Source of the DNA: Anaerotignum faecicola
Lineage (GTDB): Bacteria > Bacillota > Clostridia > Lachnospirales > Anaerotignaceae
Length of the DNA: 64,000 nt
Direction of reading: 5' to 3'
Assembly (NCBI RefSeq): GCF_003865035.1
Contig: NZ_BHVZ01000001.1
Coordinates: 310,001 to 374,000 of the forward strand
The position numbers were made by a program, and so were the translations under genes. The notes under the pieces are model-generated. The model was not told the DNA's origin and did not search any database. It saw nothing but the letters and a program-made list of their open reading frames with translations. Positions 32,176 to 45,000 of the stretch are shown here, piece by piece. Every line of letters starts with the position of its first letter. Positions within the stretch are counted from its first letter, which is position 1.

Positions 32176-33133
32176 ACTCACTCCTTTCGTTTGGAAATAC
32201 CCTACATTTAATCATTTCATTAACAAGATAAAATTTTATCGCAGAACGGTCATATTTTTTCCCATTAATACTTAATTTTTCTTCAAAATATGTAACTAAT
32301 TTGTTTAAAGCAGCAATCGGGTTATCATGTTCCTCTTCCAAAAATTGTACGCTAATATCTTGCAGATAGAACATAATAATAATGTCCTGAGCTTCATCTA
32401 TTCCAAGCGTTTCATTCACAATATTCAACGCCTCTCCATAAATTGTATAAAGCGTCGTATACTCCGTAATTAATTTATCTGCAAAATTCTTAAATCTTTT
32501 ATATATCTTATACTCTGGATCTACCGTTGTTTCACGATCCTTGTTTACTTTTCTATGTTGTGAAATATACTCTATCAAATCTATGATTGTATCCACTTCT
32601 CCCGCCTGAGTTTCTCTCACAGAATAATATTTGTTATACAATTCTTCTGACAGATAATCACTAACATTTTTTATTTGCGCTGTCTCTAATTCACGAATAT
32701 CTTTTATTAACTTTTCAACATCCCAAATATCTCTTGCCTTTTCAAAAGAAAACAGCCCCTGTGTATCAAAATTAGAAGAATATTTTTTCTTCTGCGTCAA
32801 AATTAGCACAACCAATCTGTCGTATAAATGATACGCTTGACTTTTATTAAATTCCTCTATCGTATGTTTGATTTTTGTGCTACTATTGTCTGATGTAACT
32901 TGAACTGCTATCCTATTCTTCTGATCAATTAAGTCAATTGCCGGAGCGTTTTTTTCCAAATGATTTGCATTTTTTAATTCATAACCATAGATAAGATTCA
33001 ACAGCCCAGGAAAGAAGTCTTCTGCAATGATGTTAATGTCATAGAGATTTACTGCGTTTAATATAGATACTTCCCGACTTAATAATGCTAAATTTTCAGC
33101 TATATTTTTTAAATAAACCTCTTTATTCATCAT
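32159..33133 (-). CDS. SMEK-domain protein, presumed effector of the ABC-3C system
   Basis: 324 residues. The N-terminal part (LALLSREVSILNAVNLYDINIIAEDFFPGLLNLIYGYEL... [33 protein letters not shown]) is typical of the SMEK domain. The pattern IDLID-x7-VQVTS resembles a restriction-like nuclease core, so nucleic acid cutting is a reasonable but unproved guess. The C-terminal 140 residues are helical and may contact the middle component. It leads the operon, with GGAGAAGC before the ATG and TTAAAAT further upstream as a possible -10. Confidence 0.82.
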   Translation of the reverse strand: MMNKEVYLKNIAENLALLSREVSILNAVNLYDINIIAEDFFPGLLNLIYGYELKNANHLEKNAPAIDLIDQKNRIAVQVTSDNSSTKIKHTIEEFNKSQAYHLYDRLVVLILTQKKKYSSNFDTQGLFSFEKARDIWDVEKLIKDIRELETAQIKNVSDYLSEELYNKYYSVRETQAGEVDTIIDLIEYISQHRKVNKDRETTVDPEYKIYKRFKNFADKLITEYTTLYTIYGEALNIVNETLGIDEAQDIIIMFYLQDISVQFLEEEHDNPIAALNKLVTYFEEKLSINGKKYDRSAIKFYLVNEMIKCRVFPNERSEYDAGK

Positions 33134-33225
33134 GCTTCTCCACTCTCCTCATTTGTTGCTCGCTTCATTTTAACATATTTTTTTCTATATGACTATTGAT
33201 TTTTTCTGAAAATTGTGATATATAC

Positions 33226-34077
33226 TTACCTTTTCTTGCGTTCCATATCTTGTCCCATTACCTGCTGCATAGCTTTCTGTCCGCCGCGCCTTGCGACTTC
33301 TTCCTTTTTCTCATTCAGTTTTGCAAGGACAGATTCTTTTGGACGGGGCTTTTTATCTTTCGGTGCTGCATTATTTTTAAGTCCGTCAATCATATTGTAA
33401 TTTGCTTCCTCTGTGATCTCCGCACTTCGCAGGTATTCCCCATTCTCCATATATTTCTGCCAGTTATCCAGTTTCGGTTTACTATTTCCGGACTGCTCCT
33501 GTACTGGCGGGTGCAGAGAATCAAGAATCTTCTGTTTTACTACATCATCAAATCCATTGTAGGTACTGTCTACAAGCACATTGCCTTTCTGATCTAATAC
33601 TACATACGCAACATCTTTTCCATACTGCTCATGTTCCATAAGAAAATAATTTTTTCCTTCTACCAGCAGGTAATCTACTACTTCCCATGTCCCGTCTTTT
33701 CCCTCTATTTCATATCCAACTGTATCTTTTGTAAGTCCACCGTTTTCTGAAGATGTAACTTTCATAAAATCTGGAATTTCTATAAAAGTATCTTTATTTA
33801 CATAATAAGTGGTCGTGACACCATTATCATTAAGGATCAGCACATCACTGGTACTGACTGCATGACCTTTATAATTATGTGGCTGTTTCTTCTCCAGCTC
33901 CTTTTTTATCTGTTCTGGTGTTTCTCCCGATTTCATTGTTCCAAGATACACCTGTTCATAATTTGCCACCTGCACAGGGATCTGCTCCTGTGCAAGTTCT
34001 TCATACATCCGGAAAAGAAGATTTCTCAATTCCGGCTTTCTTTTTAACTGGTAAACTGCAAACTGACTTGTACTCAT
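33226..34077 (-). CDS. YodL / DUF4316 domain protein
   Basis: 283 residues: YodL-type domain (VYLGTMKSGETPEQIKK... GHAVSTSDVLILNDNGVTTTYYV), a second domain (GYEIEGKDGTWEVVDYLLVEGKNYFLME), and a basic tail with the PRPKESVLAKLNEKKEE motif. Both domains are also present, in the same order, in the 1,578-residue polyprotein two genes upstream, so this is a small paralogue. These proteins are constant parts of Tn1549/CTn elements; their job in transfer is unknown. Its ATG overlaps the TTRAP stop. Confidence 0.82.
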   Translation of the reverse strand: MSTSQFAVYQLKRKPELRNLLFRMYEELAQEQIPVQVANYEQVYLGTMKSGETPEQIKKELEKKQPHNYKGHAVSTSDVLILNDNGVTTTYYVNKDTFIEIPDFMKVTSSENGGLTKDTVGYEIEGKDGTWEVVDYLLVEGKNYFLMEHEQYGKDVAYVVLDQKGNVLVDSTYNGFDDVVKQKILDSLHPPVQEQSGNSKPKLDNWQKYMENGEYLRSAEITEEANYNMIDGLKNNAAPKDKKPRPKESVLAKLNEKKEEVARRGGQKAMQQVMGQDMERKKR

Positions 34078-34307
34078 TCTCCATCCACCTCCAAATCTGC
34101 TTTATAAATTTCTACCGTTTTCTGCAGTTCTTCATATCCCTCATCACTAAGATAGTAGAGTTTCTGAATCGTTGTAAAAATCAGCAGCTTCATATCTTCG
34201 TCCAGATAGGAAAAAATCTCATCCATCGCTTCCATTGTCTGTACCCTGTTTCCTGCATCAAAAATTGCCAAAGCGGTATATTCATCTTCCTCAAATCTTA
34301 CCATCAT
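34074..34307 (-). CDS. TTRAP-like transposon-transfer assisting protein
   Basis: 77 acidic residues (FEEDEYTALAIFDAGNRVQTMEAMDEIFSYLDEDMKLLIFTTIQKL) fitting the small 'transposon-transfer assisting' family of conjugative transposons. It overlaps both neighbours by four bases (ATGA junctions), so it is translated with them. Molecular role unknown. Confidence 0.75.
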   Translation of the reverse strand: MMVRFEEDEYTALAIFDAGNRVQTMEAMDEIFSYLDEDMKLLIFTTIQKLYYLSDEGYEELQKTVEIYKADLEVDGE

Positions 34308-37300
34308 AATGACACCTCTCCCTTCTTATGTGTTCTGGATTTTTCTTTTGCTGCATTCTGTTCCTGCTCTTTTATTTTCGCCTGACGCTCTCTGAGTGCC
34401 TGAAGAACTGATTCTTTTCTACTCTTTGGCTGTGAACCATTTTCTTTCTGTACAGGCTTATCTCCAACTGCCTGCTCTGTTCTTTTTGTAAGCTCCTGCT
34501 TCTGAGCAAAATATTTTTCCACATCGTCCATTGCTTTTTGAACTAATGGACTTTCCTTATAATGTCGGATCATCTCCACACCTTCCCGGTCAACTTTTCC
34601 CAGTCGCATAAGATCATACGGTCCATCATAATCACTCCCATCATGCAATTCAAATCCAACACCTTTTATTCCATTCATGCGATCTGCAGGAATTGTTTCA
34701 TAAATGCGTAGTGCTTCTTCCAAGGTAAGGTTCTCATGATACTCACCCATAACAGGAAATTCCATACACTCCGCAACATAAAAAGTGATCGTGGCTTCTG
34801 GCTGTTCCTGCTCTGGCTGTCTGGTAAAAACAGAGCGTGTTTCTGCATTTTCCAGACGTGAAAGTAATGACCGGGCTGTGACTACATCACTGTCTATATC
34901 CGATTCTTCCGACACCTCAGTCAGCCAGTCTTTTAAGCCTGCTGTATCCTTGTTCAAAATATCCTCTGTGATTTTCTCGACCTGTTCTTCCCTATTTTCA
35001 ACGGTATCCTTATATTCATAAGTATCATACTCATAACTAAAATTATCCAAGTCCACTGCAAGTTTCTTGATTTCCTGCTGATCAAGATAGGCTTCCGATT
35101 CCTTTATATACTCTGACAGAGTAATTCTTTCTTCTAAGATCGGGTTAATGTCTACTTTAATGCCTGCTATTGCCATACCATACGAATTCAATTCATTAAA
35201 AAAACTATCCTCCCGAATATTTCCTCGATAAGAAAGCACCACATCAAGATCAGAATCTGCACGATACAGGTCATCTCTGCTTCTGGAACCATGTACTCTC
35301 GCCCCAATCAATGTAACTTCATTTTCCAGTCCCATTTCTTCCAGCACAGCTCTTGCATGAAATAAAACTTCATATTCAATTTCTGCCCTGCCCATCCCAT
35401 TCAATGCTGTTTCACATCTGCCAAGTTCTGAAGTGAATCGAACATCTCCACTGGCCAACACCTCTTTAGAATGACTGATTACCTTATCCCGAAACTCCCT
35501 GTCATCAACTTTTACACATTCAACATCTTCCAATCCTTCATTTTTTAGACTGGCATACATTGCTTTCTGAATAGAATCTTCTGGATTTCCACAGGCATCT
35601 CCTGAAATTTCATGAAGTTCCTGATCATAAACCAGATATTTATAGCCTTCCTCAGTCGGCTGCACTGTTAAATACATACCAGACATTTTAAATTGTACGG
35701 TTATTCCCTCATAATTTTTTAATGCCGCTTCCCTGTCATAACCATCAAAAAAAGCCTTTGGACAATTACGTTCAAACTGTATCTTCTCCAGTCTCTCTTC
35801 TTCTGCATATTCAATTTCTGCATACATTTCTTCATAATCCATCACATTTGCATCTTCTATGGACAATCCTTCTTCCTCTAAAATGTTCTCGATTGCTTCT
35901 GAAATAGAAATATTCGGATTATCGTAGACACCGCCATCCATTTCCAAGTAATCCTTATCATAGAACGTATAATCATACCCATCTTCTACTGTCTGGATTG
36001 TAAAATACTGTTCTCCAATCTGGTATGCAATCTCTGTATCATGTCCTGCCAGACTATTTCGTATGTCCTTAAAGGTAGTGTATATCTGCGGATTCAGCCA
36101 TCCTTCCACTTCCTGGCAATCATAAATCAATGTATCTATTCCATTTTTGCACTGGATAAAATCAAGACTGCCTCTCAGCGGTGCCGTATTTTCAATTCCA
36201 AGAGCTTTCATTTTATGGTTTGGCAGAGAGTAATATGCTCCAAGGGCAGCTCCAAGATCCTTATATCGTTCAATCTTCATTCCACCTTTTGCTGCCAGAT
36301 CTTCGATCACATAATATTGGTCAATATAATGATTTTCTGGCATTTTCAGGTCAATGCCATTATTTTCTCTGACTTTATGTATCTCGAAGAAACTAAATTT
36401 CTGTTCTTCCCCCTGCTGATTCTGTCCGGTCAGTGTCGGTTCCCATGTATCTGTACTGATCGTCTGCTGTTCCGTTATTTTCATAACCGTCCCATCTGCT
36501 AAGATAACTGTTGCCTGGTCTGGAATATTCATCAAGTCATATACTGTTGCACCATTTTCTTCCAGATATTCTGAAATAGCTTCCCTGGCTCCTTCATCAA
36601 ATCCATGCCAGATGTCCTCTGCCACCAGTGTTCCATTCTCTGAAACAATAATATCTGCCACTTCCTGACCGTATTCCTCACTTCGCATCTGGAAGAATCG
36701 CTCCCCATGATACGTTTTCATATCCACTGCATACCAGGTGCCTGTATGTCCGTCTGCTTCATACCCTCTTGTATTTTCAGTGATATGCTGATTTTTCACA
36801 CCAAGCACCTCTTCCAGTTTCCGGGTACGGATTTCGTTTCTCGCCATATCAATGAAGCCATTCAATACTGCAGGATGACTGCTCACAATATAGTCCCTGT
36901 TCAGATCCATTCCCCGGCTAATATTTTCTGGAATATCAATGCCATCTGCCCACCGTTTATTGCCATCAGAAAATCTTCCATCATAGGAAAGCTGCTTTAA
37001 CGTATTTGCCAGAACAAAGGCAACACGTTCCTCTCCATATTTTTCAATCACACCTGTTGCAGTATCCGGGTTCAGACTCATGCCATCAAATTTTTCTGCG
37101 ATTGCCTGTTCGATTGCATTTTTGCAGTCAATATTCAGTTTTCTGGAATCCAGGTAAGCATCTACATTTCTCTCCTGCATAGCCTTTTCCAAAGTTCCCA
37201 TATAAACTTCCGGATATGCTTTTACCGGATTGGTATTTAATATTTCAACTCTCTGTGCCACAAAGTCCGGCAATTCTGCAAAGCCAAAGGAATCCACATA

Positions 37301-39040
37301 GTATGCGGTTAATCTGCCGCCCCGGTTCATAATGATCACATCACTGACTGACATGGAATGCCCGGTAAAATCGTTTGGACGTTCTACATTAAAACGCTCA
37401 AAGAGGTTGTCCAGTGTCGTAGCATCTCTCAGTCTTTCACTGTAAACCATCTGATAGTCTTTACCATCTACGGTGAATCCCATTTCCTTTGCTGCTTCCA
37501 GACTTAAAAACTGATACCCTCTTTCTTCCTGGTCACTGTTGATCTGATAAATACCATAGCGGTTTCCATCACTTTCCAGAAGAAGTGTTTCTTTGATCTT
37601 TGCTTTTTCTTCCGGTGTCATAACCGTTTCCTGACTTCTCCGGTAATTTTCCCATTCAAATTTCGTCACTCCGAATAACCCGTCATGCTGTAAAATATCC
37701 AGTTCCAGATCCATAACCCTCTGTGACTGCTCCTGGACTCCCACTGCTCCGATCAATCCGTAAACCGTTACCCCATCATGGTACAGTTCCACTGCCCGTT
37801 CTCTGGTAAGCGGAAGCATACTTTCCGAATAAAATCCAGCTTCATGTAATTCAGATAACCCGATCATCGAATCTGGCAGACTGTCAATCTGTTCCTCTGC
37901 TTCTCCGAGCAGTTTTATTACCTCTTCTCTGTTCCCATTCAGAATAGCCTCTGCAAGATTCTCTGCCAGTTTTTCCGTTGCATCCCTGTCATCCAGTTTA
38001 TAAGCAAAATTTACGATAAGATTTCTCTGGTCATTGCTGAAAATCGTCCGTTCCTGTTCCAGACGGTTAATCGTCTGCTCCGCATACTGCATGGCACTCA
38101 GTTCTTCTGTCTGCTCCCCAACAGTTGCCTCCTGTTCCGATCTTTCTGCCTGAAGTTCTTTTACCTTTTCTTCAATCTGCCCGATCAGTTCAGCAGATGT
38201 CTTACGGACGGTGTCCATGGAAGCACGAAGTTCTTTCATATTTTTACCAGAAGACCAACTCGCAATATAGGAAAAGGAATACTCCGATGTGTCCAGTCCA
38301 AAATGATTACATACCACATAAGCAACACTTTCTGCTTCCACTTCTTTTGTAAGCTGGTCTTTTACGACGCCCTCTGCTTCCATCTGGTCACGATCATGCA
38401 ATACTGCATGTGCGGTTTCATGCACCGCAGTTTTCATGGTCTGTGCCTCACTCATACCAGGCTGAACAGCAATATATTTATCTACAATCTGATAAAAGCC
38501 TTTCGCTTCCCCGTCAATTTCAATAAAACGGATGGGAACTGGGGCAACCGTTTTCAGTGCTTCCATAAAATCATGGTAAATCAGAACATCCCCCTCCAGT
38601 TCTGATACCTCAAACTCTGGAATTGGTTCTCCTGTGGTCTGGCGGACATCAAATACTGTCGTAACCCGGAATTTTGTAATGACACGCTCTACCACTTCTG
38701 TTTCCGGCTGTCCATCTTCCCCGATCACAATCTCACCTGTTTCCGGATCTGTTTTTTCAATCTCCTGTTTCTCTTTAAACGGAGCCGGGGCAATAATCTG
38801 GATGCCTTTTTCTCCTCTTTTTACCTGTCGGTTAAATTTCTTCTGCCATGCCTGATACCCGGCTACCAGTGTCGCTTCCGGTTTCTGCATGGCGATCAGC
38901 AGGGTATTATTAAAACTGTAATTATGGAACTTTGCCATTGTGTTCAGATATTCCGTATATTTTTCTGATGTGAATATTTCCGCAACGCCCTGTTCCAACT
39001 GCTCTGTAATCTGCTTTAACTGTTCTTCTCTGTTTGCCAT
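34304..39040 (-). CDS. ArdC-like antirestriction / YodL / DUF3849 / nucleotidyltransferase polyprotein
   Basis: 1,578 residues from ATG 39038-39040 (behind GGAGG). In order: ArdC N-terminal ssDNA-binding domain (about 1-130), zincin with HETAH (near 209), helical linker, YodL domain (near 560), DUF3849 (about 600-720) and a DUF4316-like domain. Two tandem roughly 60-residue repeats follow ([17 protein letters not shown] and [17 protein letters not shown]). A minimal nucleotidyltransferase comes next, with [20 protein letters not shown] and VDINPI (near 1250), and last a C-terminal LPD-type domain. Such large polyvalent proteins enter the recipient with the DNA and protect it. All three acidic nucleotidyltransferase residues are present, so that domain may be active. 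Confidence 0.85.
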   Translation of the reverse strand: MANREEQLKQITEQLEQGVAEIFTSEKYTEYLNTMAKFHNYSFNNTLLIAMQKPEATLVAGYQAWQKKFNRQVKRGEKGIQIIAPAPFKEKQEIEKTDPETGEIVIGEDGQPETEVVERVITKFRVTTVFDVRQTTGEPIPEFEVSELEGDVLIYHDFMEALKTVAPVPIRFIEIDGEAKGFYQIVDKYIAVQPGMSEAQTMKTAVHETAHAVLHDRDQMEAEGVVKDQLTKEVEAESVAYVVCNHFGLDTSEYSFSYIASWSSGKNMKELRASMDTVRKTSAELIGQIEEKVKELQAERSEQEATVGEQTEELSAMQYAEQTINRLEQERTIFSNDQRNLIVNFAYKLDDRDATEKLAENLAEAILNGNREEVIKLLGEAEEQIDSLPDSMIGLSELHEAGFYSESMLPLTRERAVELYHDGVTVYGLIGAVGVQEQSQRVMDLELDILQHDGLFGVTKFEWENYRRSQETVMTPEEKAKIKETLLLESDGNRYGIYQINSDQEERGYQFLSLEAAKEMGFTVDGKDYQMVYSERLRDATTLDNLFERFNVERPNDFTGHSMSVSDVIIMNRGGRLTAYYVDSFGFAELPDFVAQRVEILNTNPVKAYPEVYMGTLEKAMQERNVDAYLDSRKLNIDCKNAIEQAIAEKFDGMSLNPDTATGVIEKYGEERVAFVLANTLKQLSYDGRFSDGNKRWADGIDIPENISRGMDLNRDYIVSSHPAVLNGFIDMARNEIRTRKLEEVLGVKNQHITENTRGYEADGHTGTWYAVDMKTYHGERFFQMRSEEYGQEVADIIVSENGTLVAEDIWHGFDEGAREAISEYLEENGATVYDLMNIPDQATVILADGTVMKITEQQTISTDTWEPTLTGQNQQGEEQKFSFFEIHKVRENNGIDLKMPENHYIDQYYVIEDLAAKGGMKIERYKDLGAALGAYYSLPNHKMKALGIENTAPLRGSLDFIQCKNGIDTLIYDCQEVEGWLNPQIYTTFKDIRNSLAGHDTEIAYQIGEQYFTIQTVEDGYDYTFYDKDYLEMDGGVYDNPNISISEAIENILEEEGLSIEDANVMDYEEMYAEIEYAEEERLEKIQFERNCPKAFFDGYDREAALKNYEGITVQFKMSGMYLTVQPTEEGYKYLVYDQELHEISGDACGNPEDSIQKAMYASLKNEGLEDVECVKVDDREFRDKVISHSKEVLASGDVRFTSELGRCETALNGMGRAEIEYEVLFHARAVLEEMGLENEVTLIGARVHGSRSRDDLYRADSDLDVVLSYRGNIREDSFFNELNSYGMAIAGIKVDINPILEERITLSEYIKESEAYLDQQEIKKLAVDLDNFSYEYDTYEYKDTVENREEQVEKITEDILNKDTAGLKDWLTEVSEESDIDSDVVTARSLLSRLENAETRSVFTRQPEQEQPEATITFYVAECMEFPVMGEYHENLTLEEALRIYETIPADRMNGIKGVGFELHDGSDYDGPYDLMRLGKVDREGVEMIRHYKESPLVQKAMDDVEKYFAQKQELTKRTEQAVGDKPVQKENGSQPKSRKESVLQALRERQAKIKEQEQNAAKEKSRTHKKGEVSL

Positions 39041-42000
39041 AATCAAATCCTCCATAGAAAAATCCCGCCAAAGCTCTGGTTACTCTGACGGGATACCCTT
39101 TATAACTCCTGTTCGTGTTTCTTTTTGGTTTCTGATGTGTTTCGCCTGTCTGCTCCTGCTGTTTCTGTTCTTTAATCCTTTCCAGAATAGATGTTTTATG
39201 AACACTATCTGCGATTCTGTCCTGCCGTTCCTCTGACACGTTTACTTCCGGGTTTTCCCCGATTCCCTCATCTGCCAGAAGATTCTCTCCACCTTTCTCA
39301 TCCATGTTGAGCATGGCATTTAATTCTGCCAGACGTTCCATTTTTTCACTCAGTTCCGCTTCTTTGGTGAATGGCTTCTGCACCTCTTCCTGTGCTGTCT
39401 TTAACTGTTGTTGTACCGTTTCCAGATTCTGCTCGGTATCTGCCAGCTTTTTCTCGATTGCAGAAAGTGCATTATGAATCCTCTGGATATTGCCCAGAGT
39501 ATCCTTTCCGAACTCAATCTTATAAGAGCATTTTCCCTTGATCGTCATGGTATAGGTATTCGACAGGAAATTGTGTTCTGAAGAAAGAGCAAAACCATGA
39601 TATTCCCCGATCTGTCCGGCTGATTTTACAGACCTCAGACTGGATGCTGCTGAAATCAGTGCAACTCCCGCTTCTTTTTTATCGGTATACAGCTTTCCAC
39701 TGACTGTCATTGCAAAGTGGTCATTATCCTGTAAATCTATTCCTTTTACTACATCTGCATCCACACGCATACCGGCAATCTTCTCTTTTAATGCTGTGAT
39801 CTGTACCGGATACCGCTTTGCAATATCCGATTCCAGACGATAAATCTGACTGGTGTGGTTTGCTTTCAGAAGCTTCAGCTTACTTACCTGCACATCCAAA
39901 TCCATTTTTTCCTTGATGTATTCGTTTCCTGTTGCCAGGGCTTTAATCTCTGCATAGGACAGGGCTGTATCATCTACATCTTCACAGGCACGAACCGGGG
40001 ATTTACTGGTCATGATCTGCGAAATAAACTTCTGCTTGTTTTCCAGAATCTGCCACATGTACGAATCGAACGTATTTTCCGTTACATACCGGAAGATTTT
40101 TACCTTATCATTCTGGTTTCCCTGCCTGAGAATACGTCCCTCCTGCTGTTCCAGGTCAGACGGTTTCCAAGGGCAGTCCAGATGATGCAGTGCAAGTAGC
40201 CTGTCCTGGACGTTGGTACCAGCACCGAGTTTCGGAGTGGAACCCATCAGGATTCTTACCTGCCCGGCCCGCACCTTTGCAAACAGTTCTGCCTTTTTTA
40301 CCTCCGTATTATACTCATGGATAAATGCGATCTGGTCTTTCGGGATTCCCCGTTCCACCAGCTTGTTTCTCACATCATCATACACGTTGAATGTTCCGTC
40401 AGTTTTCGGTGTGCTGAGGTCACAGAAGATCAACTGGGTAGCCTGTGTATCTTTTCCGTCCTCCCATACCTGGAAAGCATTCTCTACGCAGGCATTTACC
40501 TTACTTTCCCCTGCATCTGGCAGCATATCATTTAAAAGCCTCTGGTCTAATGCACATTTTCTTCCATCGTTAGTAATCTTGAGCATGTTATCTACCCTTG
40601 GATCTACCGCACCGCCACGAACCTGTTCTGCACGTTCCGAAAAGGCTTCCACCATTTCTTTCTGTTCCTCACTCGGCTTTAACACTTCGTTGATATATTC
40701 TGCTTCCGGTACAGGAAGATTCAACATGTCCGCAGTCTGAATATCTGCTGTTTCCTTAAATATAGAGATCAGTTCCGGAAGATTAAAGAAACGGGCAAAT
40801 CGTGTTTTTGCACGATAGCCCGTCCCTTCCGGTGACAATTCAATTGCCGTAACTGTTTCTCCAAAAGTTGCTGCCCACGAATCAAAATGTCCCATTCCCA
40901 TATTCATTAAAGTATCATACTGGAGGTATCTCATAATGGTGTATAATTCGGTCATACTGTTTGATACGGGTGTTCCCGTTGCAAACGTGATTCCTTTTCC
41001 CCCGGTAATCTCATCCATGTACCTGCATTTCATAAACATATCTGAGCTTTTCTGTGCATCAGTCTGTGAAATGCCTGCCACATTCCGCATTTTTGTGTAT
41101 AAAAAAAGATTTTTGTAATAATGTGACTCGTCTACAAACAGCCTGTCCACACCTAATTGCTCAAAAGTCACTACATCATCCTTTCGTGTCTGGTCATTCA
41201 GTTTTTCCAGTTTTGCTTTCAGGGTTTTCTTCGTTTTTTCCATCTGCTTAACCGTATACTGCTGTCCCGCTTCCTCTTTTGCCGCTTCAATGGAATAGGT
41301 AATGTCTGCGATCTGGTCTTCCAATAATGCAATCTGTCTTTCTCTGGAAAGAGGGATTTTCTCAAACTGGCTGTGCCCAATAATGACCGCATCATAATCC
41401 CCAGTTGCGATTCTGGAACAGAACCGTTTTCTGTTTGCCGGTTCAAAGTCTTTCTTCGTTGCCACCAGAATATTTGCTCCCGGATATAAGCGTAAGAAAT
41501 CGCTTCCCCACTGTTCCAGCAAATGGTTAGGAACCACATAAAGGCTCTTTTGTGCCAGTCCCAGACGTTTGCTCTCCATACCGGCTGCGATCATCTGGAA
41601 TGTCTTGCCCGCACCTACGCAATGTGCAAGCAGGGTATTATTTCCATAAAGGATATGTGCCACCGCATTTTTCTGATGCTCCATCAGCTTAATTTCCGGA
41701 TTCATTCCGACGAACTGGATATGGCTTCCATCATACTCCCTTGGTCTGACACTGTTAAACCGTTCATTATAAATTTTACAGAGCGTTTCCCGTCGGCTCA
41801 TATCCTTAAAGATCCACTCTTTAAATTCCTCCCGGATCAGTTCCTGCTTCTGTTGTGCCAGGGTGGTTTCTTTCCTGTTCAGTACCCGGTGTTCTCCATC
41901 GGCATCATGTATTGTGTCATAAATTTTTGTGTCACGCAGATTCAGTGCGTCCTCCAACAGTCTGTAAGCATTTGCCCTCTGTGTTCCGTAAGTTGCGGTA

Positions 42001-45000
42001 GAAAGCGGGTTATTGCTGCTGTCCACATTCTTTCCTTTTACGTTCCACTGTCCTGTTACTTCCGCATACTGTACTTTGATACGCTCATAATTGATATGCT
42101 GTCGTGGCGTATGGAATGTTTCTGCCATAAACTCTGTAATATATTCTGGAGAAATCCATGTTGCACCAAGCCTTGCTTCAATCTCGGAAGCATCCAGATC
42201 TTTTGGCTGTACCCGTTCCAGTGCCTGCACATTGACCATATATTCCGGATGGTTTTCTGCAAAATTCCTTGCAATGTTCAGCTTCTCCCTGACATTCCCG
42301 GAAAGATACTCGTCGGATGGCTCCCATTTATCCGTAAGCGGATTCTTGAAGATAACGCCTGTAAGCTCCTCTGTGACCTCTTCTTCTGTTTTCCCGGTAA
42401 GCTGCATCATATAAGGAATATCCACTTTTGCCTTTTCCCCGATAGACACCGCCAGTGCCTCACTTGCAGTGTCCACCGACGTTACCGGCTCTGCCCTGCG
42501 GATTGTCCTCTTTGTGAATATGTCTGCTTTCCGCTTCAACTCGCCCTTTTCGTCCAGAAATTCAAGGGAAGTCAAAAGGCAATAGCTGCTGTCCATGCTG
42601 AACGCTCTTTTATTTGCATTGCTGCTGAGTAGTCCATACTTTGCAGTAAAACTGTCATAAACCCGGTTCAATTCAGCCTGTAAGCTGGCAACCTCTTCAT
42701 CACTGCATTCTTCCAACTGACGTTCCAGAAGTCTGTTTGTTGCATCCCGGATAGCAACCATGCCTCTGACACGCTCGCCTGTCACAACGGGAAGTTCCAT
42801 CTTATTCATAACAGAATTTTCCCTGTAATAAATGTCCTCTCCGACAAGTGCAAAGCTGAAGTTCTTAATGCCCGGATCTGCCGGTATGGATACTACCTGT
42901 TCTTCCAGTTCTGTATCTGAAATCTCCTGCTCTGTGATGGTTCCCTGAATATGCTGTACCGCTTCTTTTAACTGTTCTGCCAGATCTGCTCCCTCTTTTG
43001 CCTTTACCGTCACTTCCTGTTTTCCATACTGGGTACTTTCTGTTGTGAAATCCCCAAGCACCATTTCCGGATGGTCTGCAAAATAGGAATTGACTGTATA
43101 GCCTTCTGGTGTAGTTTTTAACTGTACCCAGTCTGGCTCTGTGATCGCAGCCCTGTCCCTTTTCTGGAAAAACAGAATATCCGCAACCACACTGGTATTG
43201 GCATTTCTCTGGAAAGCATTGTTCGGTAAGCGGATTGCCCCAAGCAGATCTGCCCGGTTTGCAAAATACTGTCGGACTTCTGGATTCTGCTTATCCATCG
43301 TACCGCTTGATGTGACAACTGCCACCACTCCGCCCGGACGCACCATATCTAAGGATTTTGCAATAAAATAATCATGGATCATAAAATGGTATCTGTCATA
43401 TTTGCGGTCACTGACCTGATATGCCCCAAACGGTACATTTCCGATTACACAGTCAAAAAAGCTGTCCGGATAACTGGTTTCCTCAAATCCCTGTACCGCA
43501 ATCCTGTTCTTCTGGTAAAGCTGCTTTGCAATCTGCCCGGAAACCGGATCAAGCTCCACACCATACATATTTGCAGCACTCATGCTTTCCGGTAAAAGTC
43601 CCATAAAGTTTCCTACTCCGCAGGACGGTTCCAGGATATTTCCCTGTTTCAGTCCCATGTTTCCAAGTGCTTCATACATTGCTTTGATGACTGTCGGAGA
43701 AGTATAAAAAGCATTCAGCGTTGATGCCCTTGCAGCACTGTATTCTTCTGGCGTGAGGATTCCTTTTAACTGCGTGTATTCCTCTGCCCAGGCACTGTTT
43801 CTTTCCTCAAAAGCCTGTGGAATACCGCCCCATCCAACATATCTTGATAGCACTTCCTGTTCTTCCGGTGTTGCCAATCTCTGATCCTGTTCCAGTTCTT
43901 TCAGCAGCCGGATAGCTTCCATATTTGCTTTAAACTTTGCTTTCGGACCGCCAGCACCAAGGTCATCATCTGTAATATGGAAATTATGAGGTTCCTGTTC
44001 CTGCACCTGTTCATTTTGCAGATATGGTAAAAATTCCCCCTCATAGCCAAACAGTTCGTTCTCTCCTGGAATATAATTTCGTCCAGTTTCCATACATCGG
44101 AAAATATCAGCTTTTGATGAACCACTTGCCTCGTAGAATCCTGCGTAGGAATATAAAATATCATCTTCTCGCTCGTAGGTAGTCAAGTGCAATTCTGTAT
44201 TTCCCCTCGTCTGGTTTACCAGTTCTTTCCCTTCCAGACCTTGCGGAAGAATCCCCACTGGTTCAAAATGATACCCCTGATATTCAAATACATTCTCGTC
44301 CCACTGTTCCTGTACAATTACAGATTCTGATTCTGGTTCTCCTTTTTGTACCTCCTCCATTTCTGCAGACGACTCTTCCACTTCTGGTTCTTCTGTATTT
44401 TCTTCTGGTTCGGAAGCACTCACAATATCAAATAAAGACATCTGGTATCCATTTAAGCCATCTGCCTGATCTGGTACTTCCTGTGCCGGGAAAATCGTAT
44501 AGCTGCCTTCCACATACTGATGTACTTCGGTCAAAAGCTGTAATTTCTTCTCATAAGTTTCATTCACTGATTCAAAATCCAGTGGCAGCATTGCCAGTGC
44601 ATCGTCCATCGCCTGTAACAATTTCTGCGACTTCTCCGAATCATTCAGCATAACAGGAAGTTCTTTTCTTGCTTCTTCATTAAAAAAATCCTGCTTAAAC
44701 GGACGCTCAATTTCTTCTGGCAGTCTTGCATAAAAACTGATCACTTTTCCTGCAATCCGTTCCCTCTCATATTCCGGCATACGGGAATAATCTGCAGAAC
44801 GTAAGAACTGCTGGTTATCAATCAGATAGCCGATTCTTTTTGCAACTTTTGCCCAGGGCAGTAACACCGAAATATCTGGATTCCCATAGTCTCCTCTCTC
44901 CAGCTTCAAACCTTTCCCGTCATAATCTGCATGTGAATTGTCTGCTCCACATAAAGCATGGCTCTGACCGCCTATCCCATATTTTTCCTTGATAAAATCT

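Noticed and set aside
34785..41118. Many short plus-strand frames over the polyprotein and helicase
   Set aside because: All are shadows of the long minus-strand genes.
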